From NCBI RefSeq assembly GCF_038022665.1, contig NZ_CP150629.1, positions 2,152,480-2,216,479 of the forward strand: a stretch of 64,000 nt of DNA, written 5' to 3'. Source of the DNA: Methanolobus sp. WCC4. Lineage in GTDB: Archaea > Halobacteriota > Methanosarcinia > Methanosarcinales > Methanosarcinaceae. Below the pieces are notes generated by a model. The model saw only the letters and a program-made list of their open reading frames with translations, was not told where the DNA came from and made no database searches. The position numbers and the translations under genes are program-made. Of the stretch, positions 36,356-45,742 are shown piece after piece; position 1 is the stretch's first letter, and every line of letters begins with the position of its first letter.

Positions 36356-37699
36356 CCTATAGATAAAGTACAGGATAACAGGCAACAGTATCACACCCAT
36401 GCAATGGCTCTTTTTCACTCCCAGGAACGGAGCGAGCATCCCAATGGGAATAGCTATGATGAAGATGAGCAAACCAAAAAGTCCTGTTGATAGCAATACC
36501 ATAGCTGCAAGGAATAAGATGATCCCATAGCAAATTTTGGGATAATCTATTTTTTCCAACATGCGGTGGACGTTATCACCCAGATAGATCGTTGAGAAAT
36601 ACGACAAAAGGGATGTCAGCAGGATAGCACACAAAAAGAGCACCACCATTGATAGCTCAAGAGTGATGCCACCCATTAGCTCATCTATGGCAACCATGGC
36701 GCCACTCCTTGTCCTGCCGATGAAAGCCAGTGCCATCAATCCGAATATTGCATTACTGGTATTGACACCTGATATTGAGACAATGAACTCCTTCGAGGAA
36801 GCCAGGAAAACCTCATCATCCTGCATTACATTCTTTGAATCTGGTTTCTCTCTTACGAAAATGCGTGCAAAGACCGTTGCTATAGATGAGGATACTCCAG
36901 GTAACCATGCCACTATGGAACCGAATATACTCCCGGTTGCAATGCCCCTGAGAATCCTGCTTCTTTCAAGGTCCGGTCTTGAATCATACTGTGTGGGGAT
37001 AGCTGGGTCAGAGAACAGGCTTATTATGAGCTGGGAAGCACCAAAGAGTCCGCTTAACAGTGGAAGCAGTATTGAACCCTCTGACCAGCCTGTTAGCGGA
37101 TGAGAAAGGGATTCCATCCTGAATGCAAAGATACCCAGCAGACCGCTCATCCCAAAAAGAAGAAGTGCAAAGGTTCTTTTTCTCCACACTTTTATCCTTC
37201 CTTCCCCTTGAAGGTATTCACCTTTCTCTGTCATGATCATCACAAGAGCGACAAGGATGAGGATGTATGCCATGTTATCCTGAATGACCTGATAACCCTT
37301 CACAAAGAGGAATGAAAGTGGGATCACTGTCAGAAGTGACATGACCACTGAACCGGCACTTCCCAGGGCTGAAAGACGGATAGCCTGTGAACCCTGACCT
37401 TCAAGCAGCAGGGTGTGGCCGGGAAGGACTGCAAGAGCTGTATCCTCACCGGGTGCACCCAGGAATATTGATGGAATGATATCGTGGAATGTGTGAGAGA
37501 TACTATTTGCCAGTATCATTGCCGCTATGCAGACCACTGGTAATCCCCTGTCGGAAAGGAAAGGGGAGAACGCAAGCAATATGAGTGCGAAATTGTTGGT
37601 ATGGATCCCCGGAACAAGGCCGGAGATCACACCAAGAAGGTATCCCGCTATTACCGATACCAGAAATATCCACAGGGGAACATCTGTAAGAACACTCAT
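36326..37699 (-). CDS. Tripartite tricarboxylate transporter permease (TctA family)
   Basis: The 457 residues form about twelve helices of the TctA/DUF112 family, with the hallmark N-terminal segment GVISGLVPGIHTNNFA and, later, IFLGAPGEDTALAVLPGH. In bacteria TctA works with TctB and a periplasmic TctC to import citrate. Neither partner is seen here, and archaeal members are usually solitary, so the substrate is unknown. It has an AAGGA-type ribosome binding site. The 3' end overlaps the converging cupin gene by 30 bases. Confidence 0.88.
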   Translation of the reverse strand: MSVLTDVPLWIFLVSVIAGYLLGVISGLVPGIHTNNFALILLAFSPFLSDRGLPVVCIAAMILANSISHTFHDIIPSIFLGAPGEDTALAVLPGHTLLLEGQGSQAIRLSALGSAGSVVMSLLTVIPLSFLFVKGYQVIQDNMAYILILVALVMIMTEKGEYLQGEGRIKVWRKRTFALLLFGMSGLLGIFAFRMESLSHPLTGWSEGSILLPLLSGLFGASQLIISLFSDPAIPTQYDSRPDLERSRILRGIATGSIFGSIVAWLPGVSSSIATVFARIFVREKPDSKNVMQDDEVFLASSKEFIVSISGVNTSNAIFGLMALAFIGRTRSGAMVAIDELMGGITLELSMVVLFLCAILLTSLLSYFSTIYLGDNVHRMLEKIDYPKICYGIILFLAAMVLLSTGLFGLLIFIIAIPIGMLAPFLGVKKSHCMGVILLPVILYFIYRSFKDLSVIM

Positions 37700-37866
37700 T
37701 GTCGTTTTCCTTTATGTTTTGCAGGAAAATATTCAATTAGTACTTAATTTTTGCTTTTTGACTTTAAAATAAATATGCCAAAATAAAGATGCTGAGGTTC
37801 TGCCTGACACTCTGAAATTCTGGTCAATAATAGATTTATATAATAAGATTCCCTGTCCTTACAGGA

Positions 37867-38787
37867 ATGGATACCACAACGACCAAATGCAGTAAATGTA
37901 ACAATAACGCGATCATTTTTCAGAAATACTCAGGTATGCACCTTTGCAGGAAGCATTTCATAAATGACGTTGAACGTAAGATCAAACTTACGATCAGGAA
38001 ACATTACAGCGTCAAAAGGAATGAGGTCATTGCAGTGGGCCTGAGCGGTGGTAAGGACAGCAGTACCACCCTTTACATATTACACCAGATATTTGGAAAA
38101 AGACCTGACGTCGAACTTGTGGGTATCTCCATCGATGAAGGCATAGAAGGATACCGTCCTGACACCATACAGTCAGCAAAGGAGCTCACCGAGAAACTGG
38201 GTGTCAGACATATAATACGCTCTTTCAGGGAAGAATATGACACCACCATGGATGAGATAGCACCCCAGCAGAGGGAGAAAGGAGCATGCAGCTATTGTGG
38301 TGTACTCAGGAAATCACTTCTCAATAAGATAGCCCTTGAGATCGGTGCAACGAAACTGGCAATAGGGCACAATCTTGACGATGAGGCACAGACACTCCTG
38401 ATGAACCACCTTAAAGGCGACGTTTCACGTATGGTAAGACTTGCCCCTCCTAAAGAACTTGAAGGACTTATACTGAGGATGAAGCCTCTCAGACACATTC
38501 CTGAAAAAGAGGTTGCACTCTACGCATACCTTCATGACCTGCCATTGGGCTTTGGTGGATGTCCGTATGCCCATGAGGCAATGAGAGGTGAGATAAGGGT
38601 CATACTCAATGATCTTGAGGTGAAACATCCCGGAACCAAATATGCCCTGCTTAGTGGTTTTGATAAGATATCCGGCATACTTGGACGTGAATTCCCGCAG
38701 GAAGGACTTTCCAGTTGCAGCATCTGCGGACAGGCATGTACAGAGAACGTATGCCAGGCCTGCAAGCTACTTAAAAGGGATCAGTAG
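37867..38787 (+). CDS. ncsA: tRNA 2-thiolation enzyme of the NcsA/Ncs6/TtcA family
   Basis: The 306 residues carry an N-terminal zinc pair (CSKC, then LCRKHF) and a PP-loop ATP pyrophosphatase motif VGLSGGKDSSTT near residue 58. The central catalytic Cys pair is ACSYCGVLR, with a further Cys in GGCPYAHE, and a C-terminal zinc finger follows (CSICGQACTENVCQAC). This is the archaeal NcsA pattern: it adenylates and thiolates U34 of tRNA for Lys, Glu and Gln, often with an iron-sulfur cluster. A TATA box near 37835 lies close to the start, so the leader is very short. Its end overlaps the next gene by seven bases. Confidence 0.92.
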   Translation: MDTTTTKCSKCNNNAIIFQKYSGMHLCRKHFINDVERKIKLTIRKHYSVKRNEVIAVGLSGGKDSSTTLYILHQIFGKRPDVELVGISIDEGIEGYRPDTIQSAKELTEKLGVRHIIRSFREEYDTTMDEIAPQQREKGACSYCGVLRKSLLNKIALEIGATKLAIGHNLDDEAQTLLMNHLKGDVSRMVRLAPPKELEGLILRMKPLRHIPEKEVALYAYLHDLPLGFGGCPYAHEAMRGEIRVILNDLEVKHPGTKYALLSGFDKISGILGREFPQEGLSSCSICGQACTENVCQACKLLKRDQ

Positions 38788-39692
38788 TCCAGCATATACT
38801 CTTCAAAGGAGTAGAGTTTCTTTTCTGTCCTGTCAAGATAGAAGCGTGTAAGCCATACTGTTATCAGAGGCTGTATAACTATAGTGCTAAGGATCAGTTC
38901 TGCAAAGGACCATAGCTGAGCTATTACATCCACATAGGATGCTACCTCTCCTATCACTGATATGAACACAGTTACCCCTATGATAAAGAGCCACATGAAA
39001 ATTGCAGACAGGATGTTATGCCTGAAGAAGGCCAAGCCTGTCTCAATTGCACTTATCGGGTCAAGGTTATCGACCACCAGGGCATAGTTCACAAAGAAAA
39101 GGACAATGCTCAGAGCTATTATGTAAAAAACCCATGCAAGCATCCCCAGAACCAGCAATGTAGCACCTGCTGCCTCACTTTCCGGATTTGACAGGAACAG
39201 ACTTACGTCACCTATGGAAATAATCCCGGGAACAAGGAAGACCAGGCCTGCAATAGTAAGCAATGAAATAAGTACATTGGTGAGGAACAGGTTCAGGAAA
39301 TTCTCGCTGCCTGCCCGGAACATGTCATGAAGGTCTGTGTGTCCCGTTTCTAATGCTTTCTTTGCCATACCTATGGCTCCGGCGGTGAAGAAAGAAGAGA
39401 ACACCATATAGAGCAGGAGCAGTACGAGTCCTACTACTATCATCAGGAACATGCTCTCTGAGAATACCGAGGAGAACAGGCTCAACATCTCATCCGGAGA
39501 AAGGGACTCGGGGTCGATGTTCTGCTGTGAGACCAGCGGCATGATAAATATAAGCGTGAAGATGAGAATCCCAAGAATAAAGAACAGGATGACTGTTACA
39601 AGCTCAAGTATGAAAGGAACACAGATGTTAAGGTTCCTTTTCCACGTACCAAAGCCCTTGCTAATGACTGCTCCAATGTCCTCGACCATCAT
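38781..39692 (-). CDS. Membrane protein of the DUF7847/DUF4013 type
   Basis: The 303 residues form about six membrane helices. An N-terminal segment (ISKGFGTWKRNLNICVPFIL) resembles the DUF4013-like and DUF7847 families, which are widespread in archaea and have unknown function. Loops are short apart from one with DPESLSPDEM, and the C-terminus is charged. The gene faces ncsA with a seven-base overlap of stops. A GGAG ribosome binding site precedes the paired ATGs at 39692/39689. Confidence 0.75.
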   Translation of the reverse strand: MMVEDIGAVISKGFGTWKRNLNICVPFILELVTVILFFILGILIFTLIFIMPLVSQQNIDPESLSPDEMLSLFSSVFSESMFLMIVVGLVLLLLYMVFSSFFTAGAIGMAKKALETGHTDLHDMFRAGSENFLNLFLTNVLISLLTIAGLVFLVPGIISIGDVSLFLSNPESEAAGATLLVLGMLAWVFYIIALSIVLFFVNYALVVDNLDPISAIETGLAFFRHNILSAIFMWLFIIGVTVFISVIGEVASYVDVIAQLWSFAELILSTIVIQPLITVWLTRFYLDRTEKKLYSFEEYMLDY

Positions 39693-39810
39693 ATAACTCC
39701 TGAGAGAGGTTCTATGTGTCCCTCATATTTATTTTCATCCCACTGGAAAATGCTAATTTCCTGTATATACAAAACCTTTTAAGGAGAAGATACAGGAACA
39801 AATCACAAAG

Positions 39811-39820
39811 TTTAAATATA
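39811..39820 (+). promoter_or_regulatory. TATA box ahead of putative small RNA 1
   Basis: TTTAAATATA lies about 25-35 bases before the perfect 12-bp stem that begins at 39845, at the right distance for transcription to start at the stem. Confidence 0.5.
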
Positions 39821-39842
39821 ATAATATCTTTTGTAGCAATGT

Positions 39843-39950
39843 TCTTGCACGGGTGGCTCTTTTCATACACTAAACCCACTCCCACACTTAAACCCCACTC
39901 CCCAAATACATTAAACCCGACCACCCGTGCAAAACTTGTTCTTTGTTTTA
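39843..39950 (+). ncRNA. Putative structured small RNA with C-rich loop (1)
   Basis: TTGCACGGGTGG (39845-39856) and CCACCCGTGCAA (39921-39932) form a perfect 12-bp stem around a 64-base unstructured, C-rich loop containing CCCACTCCCAC and CCCCACTCCCC. A TATA box sits the right distance upstream, and T-rich sequence follows. I see no credible reading frame. The loop could pair with purine-rich Shine-Dalgarno sequences. It resembles the element at 45779 in layout. A small inverted-repeat mobile element is an alternative, but flanking target duplications are not clear. Confidence 0.45.
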
Positions 39951-40060
39951 ATGAGGTTGTTTTTGCTATTTGTTACTATGATCAGCTGGAATCATATCGA
40001 GATTATCGAATTCTTAAATAGAATACATATTTTGTAAACAAGAATAATTGATTGCTATAT

Positions 40061-40110
40061 GGCTTAAGATAAGCCAATTGGCATTGAAACTCCCAGATAA
40101 ATATATATAG
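40061..40110 (+). promoter_or_regulatory. Promoter and palindromes of the small membrane gene
   Basis: The hairpin GGCTTA-AGA-TAAGCC (40061-40075) overlaps the palindrome GCCAATTGGC (40073-40082), just ahead of the TATA box near 40101-40109. The rest of the 39693-40144 gap holds only small RNA candidate 1. Confidence 0.5.
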
Positions 40111-40144
40111 GTGTTACTTACTATGTTTTTTGAGGTGAAAATAC

Positions 40145-40324
40145 ATGTCAATGTTAGCAAACATATGGGGCTTGATCGCACTTGCATCCGTTATCTGGGT
40201 TATATACGATGTACTGACTCAGAACAAAGGTTTGGATACAGTTAAGAAAGTACTCTGGATACTTGTAGCACTTATATTTGGTGTTCTGGGCGCTATAGCA
40301 TATTATTTCCTTGGCAAGAAGTAA
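40145..40324 (+). CDS. Short membrane protein, PLDc_N-like
   Basis: The 59 residues begin MSMLANIWGLIALASVIWVI and contain two helices separated by a short polar loop (YDVLTQNKGLDTVKKV), ending WILVALIFGVLGAIAYYFLG then KK. The W-x(n)-G-x-x-x-Y-F-L-G ending is typical of the small phospholipase D N-terminal-like (PLDc_N) membrane proteins, whose function is unknown. GAGGTGA six bases before ATG 40145 is a strong ribosome binding site, and a TATA box is in place. This is a confident small gene. Confidence 0.8.
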   Translation: MSMLANIWGLIALASVIWVIYDVLTQNKGLDTVKKVLWILVALIFGVLGAIAYYFLGKK

Positions 40325-40484
40325 GTATCATTAAACAGATACACATTTTTTGTTTTCAGGATCATTCGATCCAATCTTTTTTACTCATCCCAGAGATAAG
40401 GTCATTGATACACCATTGTTTACCGTTGGGTATGTCAGGATATTCATTACTACGTTTACTGCAAATAATGCCCTGTTAAAAAGA

Positions 40485-40526
40485 GTGATTAAAAAAGAGA
40501 AAAGGATTTCCGGCAAAAGCCGGAAA
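40485..40526 (-). terminator. Terminator of hppA
   Basis: On the minus strand TTTCCGGC-TTTT-GCCGGAAA (40507-40526) forms a perfect 8-bp stem. It is followed by T-rich runs down to about 40485. It lies 20 bases beyond the hppA stop. Confidence 0.8.
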
Positions 40527-40545
40527 CAAAGAGTTTATTCTTGTT

Positions 40546-42570
40546 TTAGAAGATACCTGCACCAATGAACAGGGATGAGAACAGGATTGCGATCATGTTC
40601 ACTACCTTGATCAGAGCGTTAAGGGCAGGACCGGATGTGTCCTTGAATGGGTCACCGACGGTGTCACCAACAACTGCTGCCTTGTGAGCTTCAGAGCCTT
40701 TTCCACCGTGTTCACCATCTTCGATAAGTTTCTTTGCATTATCCCATGCTCCACCACCATTGTTCATGGTCATAGCAAGGAGAAGACCTGCAACGATGAT
40801 ACCGATAAGAAGACCACCAAGGGCCTCAGGACCAAGCACTACACCAACAATAAGTGGTACGATGATTGCAAGAGCACCAGGAATTGCCATTTCACGGATC
40901 GCTGCTGCGGTTACAATATCCACACACTTGCCGTATTCAGGCTTTGCTGTACCTTCCATGATACCAGGAATTTCCCTGAACTGGCGGCGAACTTCGTTTA
41001 CAATAGCGAATGCTGCCTTACCGACTGCCTTCATGGTAACTGCAGTGAACAGGAACGGAAGGAGACCACCAATAAGAAGGCCGACAAGAACAATTGGGTT
41101 GTCAAGGCTGAGTGAGCCTGCTCCGAGGTTCACTTTGTGAGTATAGTCTGCAAAGAGTGCCAGTGCACCAAGTGCTGCTGAACCTATTGCATATCCCTTT
41201 GTGACAGCCTTTGTGGTGTTACCTACTGCATCAAGTGCATCGGTGATCTTACGCACGTTGGAAGGCATGCCTGCCATTTCTGCGATACCACCGGCATTGT
41301 CAGTGATAGGGCCATATGAGTCAAGAGCTACGATCATACCGGTTGTTGAGAGCATTGCTGCTGCTGCGATGGCAATACCGTAAAGACCGATAGCAGGACT
41401 TGCTGCTCCGCCTACAACGAAATAGGATGCAAGAATACCTGCAATGATTATCAAAAGTGGAAGTGCGGTACTCTCAAAACCAATTGCAAGACCGGAAATT
41501 ACGTTTGTACCTGCGCCTGTTTCGGATGCTGCTGCGATCGACTTTACAGGACGGAATGAAGTTGAAGTATAATATTCTGTGAACACCACCATAAGAACCA
41601 TGATGGCAATACCTACGATCGATGCGTAGAAGAAGCTCATGCTCATTCCAAGGAACTGAGTCACGAAGTAGAATGCAACGATACTCAGAATAGCAGAGAC
41701 TGCAACACCCTTGTAAAGAGCTTTCATGATCTTTCCATCGCTGCCTACCTTCACGAAGAAGACAGAAATAATGGAAGCAAAGATCGCGACTGAACCAAGA
41801 ATGAGTGGGTAAAGAATTGCGTTAGGGAATGTATCAATGATGAGTGATCCGAGAAGCATTGATGCGAGAACTGTAACTACGTATGTTTCGAAGAGGTCAG
41901 CACCCATTCCGGCACAGTCACCTACATTGTCACCTACGTTGTCAGCGATAACACCTGCATTACGTGGATCATCTTCAGGGATACCTGCCTCTACCTTACC
42001 TACAAGGTCTGCTCCTACATCGGCTGCCTTGGTGAATATTCCACCGCCAACCCTTGCGAAGAGACTGATAAGACTTGCACCGAAACCGAATCCGACTACA
42101 AGGTCCACATCACCGTAAAGGATGTAGAAACCACTTGTACCGAGAAGTGCAAGACCTACCACAGCAAGACCTGTGACAGCTCCACCGCGGAATGCAACGG
42201 ACATTGCCTTCTGCAATCCTTTTGATGCTGCACTTGCGGTTCTGACATTAGCCCTTACGGACACATTCATACCAACGTAACCTGCTGCTGCAGAGCTTAT
42301 AGCACCAGCAAGGAAACCGATAGCTATCTTAGCTCCGTCATCAAGGAGAGCTAAGATAAGCGCTGCGAGAATAACAGCCACAACTGCTATTGTTTTATAC
42401 TGACGATTCAAATATGCCATCGCACCTTCCTGGACAGCACCTGCTATTTCCTGCATCTCCTTGGTACCAGCATCCTCTTTAAGGACACCGCGCGCAAAGA
42501 TACCAGCAAATAACAAACTAATAAGACCAGCAAGAGGGGCAAGATAAATTAAAGATTCAAAAGATTCCAT
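40546..42570 (-). CDS. hppA: Membrane-bound H+-translocating pyrophosphatase, K+-independent type
   Basis: This pump couples pyrophosphate hydrolysis to ion export. Its 674 residues form about 16 helices. The substrate site includes [20 protein letters not shown] (175-194) and [19 protein letters not shown] (210-228). The sequence [10 protein letters not shown] has Lys454 at the site where K+-dependent enzymes have Ala, so it should be K+-independent and proton-pumping, like the second pyrophosphatase of Methanosarcina mazei. A GGAG ribosome binding site precedes ATG 42570. The gene stands alone with a clear terminator. Confidence 0.97.
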   Translation of the reverse strand: MESFESLIYLAPLAGLISLLFAGIFARGVLKEDAGTKEMQEIAGAVQEGAMAYLNRQYKTIAVVAVILAALILALLDDGAKIAIGFLAGAISSAAAGYVGMNVSVRANVRTASAASKGLQKAMSVAFRGGAVTGLAVVGLALLGTSGFYILYGDVDLVVGFGFGASLISLFARVGGGIFTKAADVGADLVGKVEAGIPEDDPRNAGVIADNVGDNVGDCAGMGADLFETYVVTVLASMLLGSLIIDTFPNAILYPLILGSVAIFASIISVFFVKVGSDGKIMKALYKGVAVSAILSIVAFYFVTQFLGMSMSFFYASIVGIAIMVLMVVFTEYYTSTSFRPVKSIAAASETGAGTNVISGLAIGFESTALPLLIIIAGILASYFVVGGAASPAIGLYGIAIAAAAMLSTTGMIVALDSYGPITDNAGGIAEMAGMPSNVRKITDALDAVGNTTKAVTKGYAIGSAALGALALFADYTHKVNLGAGSLSLDNPIVLVGLLIGGLLPFLFTAVTMKAVGKAAFAIVNEVRRQFREIPGIMEGTAKPEYGKCVDIVTAAAIREMAIPGALAIIVPLIVGVVLGPEALGGLLIGIIVAGLLLAMTMNNGGGAWDNAKKLIEDGEHGGKGSEAHKAAVVGDTVGDPFKDTSGPALNALIKVVNMIAILFSSLFIGAGIF

Positions 42571-42793
42571 ATTAAAACTCCTCTCAAATATAGTTTATTT
42601 AAATGCGATTTACTTAATAATGTGATTTATTCATCGATTCGATCTTGTAATCATTAATGAAGCAGCATGTCACTTACAATATGACCTGCCACATAATTGT
42701 AACCACGTCGGCTATAATACTGATATATACTATATAAAAGTGAGCCGTAATTGTACGCACCTGATATGAATGTATCGGCACAAAAGACGCAAA

Positions 42794-43249
42794 TTACAAT
42801 CCGCCTCCTATCTGCATGAGTTCGAACTCGATATCATCGGGTACTTCAACCCTGAAAACAAAGACATTGTACCTTGACCTGCGAGCAGCAGATATAGCTG
42901 TCTTCTGCTCAGGTGTCAGATACCCATCCGTACTTGCTATACACAATGATTTCTTCGCATCCTTTACGAGAAAATCGAAGTGTTCACCATAAGCATCAAG
43001 GAATTCAACAAGCCCGCTCAGATCATCCCAGTTCTCACACATGTGGATACTTTTGGTAGCAGAATTACTTACATACCAGTCCCTGGACATGTATGGATAC
43101 GCAGCATACTGGTCCTTAAGGTCATCATATGCCTTATGTATCTTTGTGACCTCTGAGTTCAGATCGATCCATTTCCAGCCTTGCTCCGAGAAATAGCGGG
43201 AAGCTACTATTGACACTATCCTGTTCTTATCATTCTGGTCAAGCTTCAT
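42794..43249 (-). CDS. Hypothetical protein
   Basis: The 151 residues start MKLDQNDKNRIVSIVASRYF and run to MQIGGGL. They form a compact alpha/beta protein without membrane segments or known motifs. A central region (FDFLVKDAKKSLCIASTDGYL; SARRSRYNVFVFRVEVPDD) recalls a nuclease-like or restriction-endonuclease-like core, but no catalytic triad is certain. Start ATG 43249 is supported by AGGTGT upstream; a longer in-frame extension to 43420 overlaps the next gene and lacks support. Function is unknown. Confidence 0.7.
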   Translation of the reverse strand: MKLDQNDKNRIVSIVASRYFSEQGWKWIDLNSEVTKIHKAYDDLKDQYAAYPYMSRDWYVSNSATKSIHMCENWDDLSGLVEFLDAYGEHFDFLVKDAKKSLCIASTDGYLTPEQKTAISAARRSRYNVFVFRVEVPDDIEFELMQIGGGL

Positions 43250-43379
43250 TTTAACACCTGCGCGTATAATGGGTCTTATGACATTTAATTTTATATATCC
43301 CGGAGGTTGAATTTCGGTAAAGAAAAGGTAGATCGGGACCTGCAGATCATATCTGTGAACTCCTGTATAAGCTTCTGCC

Positions 43380-43820
43380 CTAATACGCGAAGTATGGCAG
43401 CACTTCTGTAGAAGAGACATTTACATATAATATAGGCTTCAGATCCATAATCTCTTCCTTTGGTACATCCCCGGTATCCAGCTCGATAATACCTTCGACC
43501 TTTAAAGAGGAACCTGCTTCTACATAGCTGTTCATCTTCTGAAGGACAGAGGCCTGAGATGTGATGATATAAGGACTTTCAGCCAGTACCGGCTCGACCG
43601 TTGTGACATAGATATCCTTCCCACCACTGTTTAAAAGAGTGAACTCGTAGCTGTAAATGGAAACGGAACCATTGTCATCGGAAGAACCTATCGATGAACT
43701 GCCATCAACAATTAACAGACCTTCCACCGGGACAGGTCCGCAAGACCATATATTGCCACTGAGGCCGATCAGCACAGCAACAACAATGATCAATAAACCA
43801 TATGAAACACCTTTCTCCAT
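43380..43820 (-). CDS. Exported or membrane-anchored hypothetical protein
   Basis: The 146 residues start with a hydrophobic helix (VSYGLLIIVVAVLIGLSGNIW) and continue as a beta-rich domain with Ser/Gly/Asn-rich loops, including ILYVNVSSTEV. It should face outside the membrane. ATG 43820 has GGAG five bases before it; earlier in-frame Met codons lack a site. The next gene starts 130 bases downstream. No family is recognised. Confidence 0.65.
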   Translation of the reverse strand: MEKGVSYGLLIIVVAVLIGLSGNIWSCGPVPVEGLLIVDGSSSIGSSDDNGSVSIYSYEFTLLNSGGKDIYVTTVEPVLAESPYIITSQASVLQKMNSYVEAGSSLKVEGIIELDTGDVPKEEIMDLKPILYVNVSSTEVLPYFAY

Positions 43821-44209
43821 TACAACTCCTCTGAATAAGAAGGATACATCCATCCAATATCCCATTTTTGCCTGAAAAGGAATGAGTTCATAATAGAAGG
43901 CAAAGGGGAGCACCTTTTCTCAAGTATTTAAAACTGGTTGGTATGGTATCTAATGAGATGGTGGTAATTTCCCACTCCCGTCTGCCAATTCAATATTGGT
44001 CAGCATAATATATAAAATATACCTGCAATTGAATAAAATTTCCAGTACTAGTGTATATCTTTTATATGTGTTGGCTGCTGGCAAGGGGGTTTAAGCTATA
44101 TATTAGTACTAACATAATCAGATTAGATATATTAGTAAATATATTTAGATTCAATTAAATGTGCACTTTAACGATAAAAAGTCAGAATATAAGATCAGGA
44201 CCGAGAAAA
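43821..44209. other. AT-rich intergenic region
   Basis: This gap between divergent genes has TATA-like sequences near 44095-44150 (TATATTAG and related) for the small zinc protein gene. I see no further gene or structure. Confidence 0.5.
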
Positions 44210-44437
44210 ATGGAATGCAGAAAATGCAACTACAGAAAGGATATTCCTTTATATTCCAAATGTGCAGGCATAGAAGGAAGGACACGAGTAGGAACAGCTT
44301 ATTATTGTGGACATCCGGATATGAAAAATCCCGTCCCGGTGATCCCGGAAAATAGAAGTCTAACGGAAGACTGCCCTGTAGAGAGAACTATCCTCGATAC
44401 ATCTGAGAGTCTGCAGAGTTCAGGGATCACTGGATAA
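44210..44437 (+). CDS. Small Cys-rich, probably zinc-binding protein
   Basis: The 75 residues start MECRKCNYRKDIPLYSKCAG and contain a C-x-x-C pair, a third Cys, and YYCGHPD. The pattern C-x2-C-x(n)-C-x(n)-C-x-H suggests one bound zinc. The second half is Pro/Glu-rich and probably flexible. An in-frame extension to GTG 44159 is possible, but ATG 44210 is preceded by a weak GAG. Function is unknown; a small regulatory or RNA-binding protein would fit. Confidence 0.65.
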   Translation: MECRKCNYRKDIPLYSKCAGIEGRTRVGTAYYCGHPDMKNPVPVIPENRSLTEDCPVERTILDTSESLQSSGITG

Positions 44438-44463
44438 AGTACCATTATCCATTGAGAACAGAA

Positions 44464-44622
44464 AATGTTCTGACGAACATTCGATCATAGTTTTGACCCA
44501 TAGTTCTACATTTACTATTTACTATAAAGCCATTGTACGATCAGTACTTAAAATAGATGATGCCTGAGATGTGCAGGCATTCATTTTCTGAATTATATGA
44601 ACATGCAACATATAATGTTCAT
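44464..44622. terminator. Two hairpins between converging genes
   Basis: AATGTTC-TGAC-GAACATT (44464-44481) and ATGAACAT/ATGTTCAT (44597-44604 and 44615-44622) are perfect inverted repeats sharing the word GAACAT. They lie between the 3' ends of the zinc protein gene and isf, so they are likely terminators. Repeated half-sites could also bind a protein. Confidence 0.45.
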
Positions 44623-44632
44623 GACAATATGA

Positions 44633-45187
44633 TCACTTAAAGAGTTCAGCACCGGCGGTCTTTGCCTGTGACATGAGTTCAGCATTCTCTTTTACTTCAC
44701 CCGGAGCGTGGTGGCCTACATCCACAAATGTTCCCTTTACATCCATACCGAACAGCTGAAGGACCTGTGTGAACTCATCAAAGACTCCTTTGAAGGCATC
44801 AGGCTCCGGGTTGCCATGCGCACCGACTATGACAGCCTTCTTTCCACCTTCAATGCGTGGTGTGAAGTCCGGGTTTACAAGTGCCCAGCAGCGGTCGATC
44901 ATCTGACGCATCTGACCTGTGAACTGGAAGAAGTAGATAGGCGACCCGAATACGAAACCATCTGCATTCTTAAGGGCATCATATACTTTTGACATGTCAT
45001 CTTTCAATTTACATCCATCAACTTCCCTGCAGTATGTGCATCCCTGGCAGCCTCTTATGTTCATTTCATTGATGTAGAATTTCTCAACATCCGCACCTGC
45101 TTCTGCTGCACCATCAAGGACCTGCTGAACAAGTACATCGGTGTTACCATTCTTTCTTGGACTTCCTACGAAACCTACTACTTTCAT
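44633..45187 (-). CDS. isf: Iron-sulfur flavoprotein Isf
   Basis: The 184 residues have a flavodoxin-like NADPH-dependent FMN reductase fold (GFVGSPRKNGNTDVL; GSPIYFFQFTGQMRQMIDR). A compact Cys motif C47-x2-C50-x2-C53-x5-C59 (CQGCTYCREVDGC) has the spacing that holds a 4Fe-4S cluster in Methanosarcina Isf. Isf carries electrons between ferredoxin and acceptors such as oxygen or peroxide and is linked to oxidative stress. The divergent hxlR gene may regulate it, as the shared intergenic repeat suggests. Confidence 0.92.
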   Translation of the reverse strand: MKVVGFVGSPRKNGNTDVLVQQVLDGAAEAGADVEKFYINEMNIRGCQGCTYCREVDGCKLKDDMSKVYDALKNADGFVFGSPIYFFQFTGQMRQMIDRCWALVNPDFTPRIEGGKKAVIVGAHGNPEPDAFKGVFDEFTQVLQLFGMDVKGTFVDVGHHAPGEVKENAELMSQAKTAGAELFK

Positions 45188-45216
45188 TTAGATCATTTCC
45201 TTAAATTAGTGATGAT

Positions 45217-45305
45217 TACTTTTTGAGAAGTACTCGAATGCTATTTATGTAGCGACGATATAAATATATCATACACAGATTTACAATAGTAACTAACAAA
45301 AAGTA
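45217..45305. promoter_or_regulatory. Divergent isf/hxlR promoters with inverted repeat
   Basis: TACTTTTTG (45217-45225) and CAAAAAGTA (45297-45305) are exact inverted 9-mers, one near each gene start, with a TATA-rich stretch near 45258-45275. They are candidate binding sites of the HxlR protein on its own promoter and that of isf. Confidence 0.5.
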
Positions 45306-45318
45306 TAGTAAAGATATT

Positions 45319-45675
45319 ATGACAAATAACAAAGAAACTTCCAGGAAAAAAGATCAGCAATACAACTGCCCCGTAGAAGCTACTCTTGACATCATAGGTG
45401 GTAAATGGAAACCACTTATCCTGTGGCAGCTAAAAGAGAATACACTACGCTATAATGCACTTCAACAAACATTACCCGGCATATCTCCCCGCATGCTTAC
45501 AAAACAACTCCGGGAACTTGAAGAGGATGGAGTCATAAGACGTAAGATGTACCCGGAAATACCACCCAGGGTTGAGTATTCACTCACTGATCTTGGAAGA
45601 ACGATAATTCCCGTGCTTGAATCCCTGTGCCAGTGGGGAATAGAGCACATGGGTCATAGATGTAAACTCGAATGA
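45319..45675 (+). CDS. HxlR-family winged-helix transcription regulator
   Basis: The 118-residue protein has the HxlR DNA-binding domain (CPVEATLDIIGGKWKPLILW; GISPRMLTKQLRELEEDGVIRR; PPRVEYSLTDLGR). Cys17 in the CPVE motif is conserved in members that sense reactive electrophiles or redox stress, as known for HypR/YodB proteins. It is transcribed divergently from isf, so control of that redox gene is likely. A start at ATG 45319 lacks a strong ribosome binding site, with a TATA box near 45260. Confidence 0.92.
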   Translation: MTNNKETSRKKDQQYNCPVEATLDIIGGKWKPLILWQLKENTLRYNALQQTLPGISPRMLTKQLRELEEDGVIRRKMYPEIPPRVEYSLTDLGRTIIPVLESLCQWGIEHMGHRCKLE

Positions 45676-45742
45676 TCATAGATAAATTATACTGGTGTAC
45701 ACATATTCATTTTAAATATACACCATAAATTATTAAAAGCAT

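Noticed and set aside
39845-39932. Miniature transposon with 12-bp terminal repeats
   Set aside because: No exact flanking target duplication; a TATA box at the right distance and T-rich end favour a transcript. It cannot be ruled out without a copy search.
39716-40021. A 101-codon frame across the C-rich inverted repeat
   Set aside because: Composition is unlike that of proteins here, there is no ribosome binding site, and the stem/loop explains the sequence better.
42794-43420. A longer start for the hypothetical protein at 42794
   Set aside because: The extension overlaps the next gene and has no ribosome binding site, while ATG 43249 has AGGTGT.
44464-44622. LexA/UV-box-like operators (GAAC...GTTC)
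   Set aside because: They lie between 3' ends of converging genes, where terminators are more likely.
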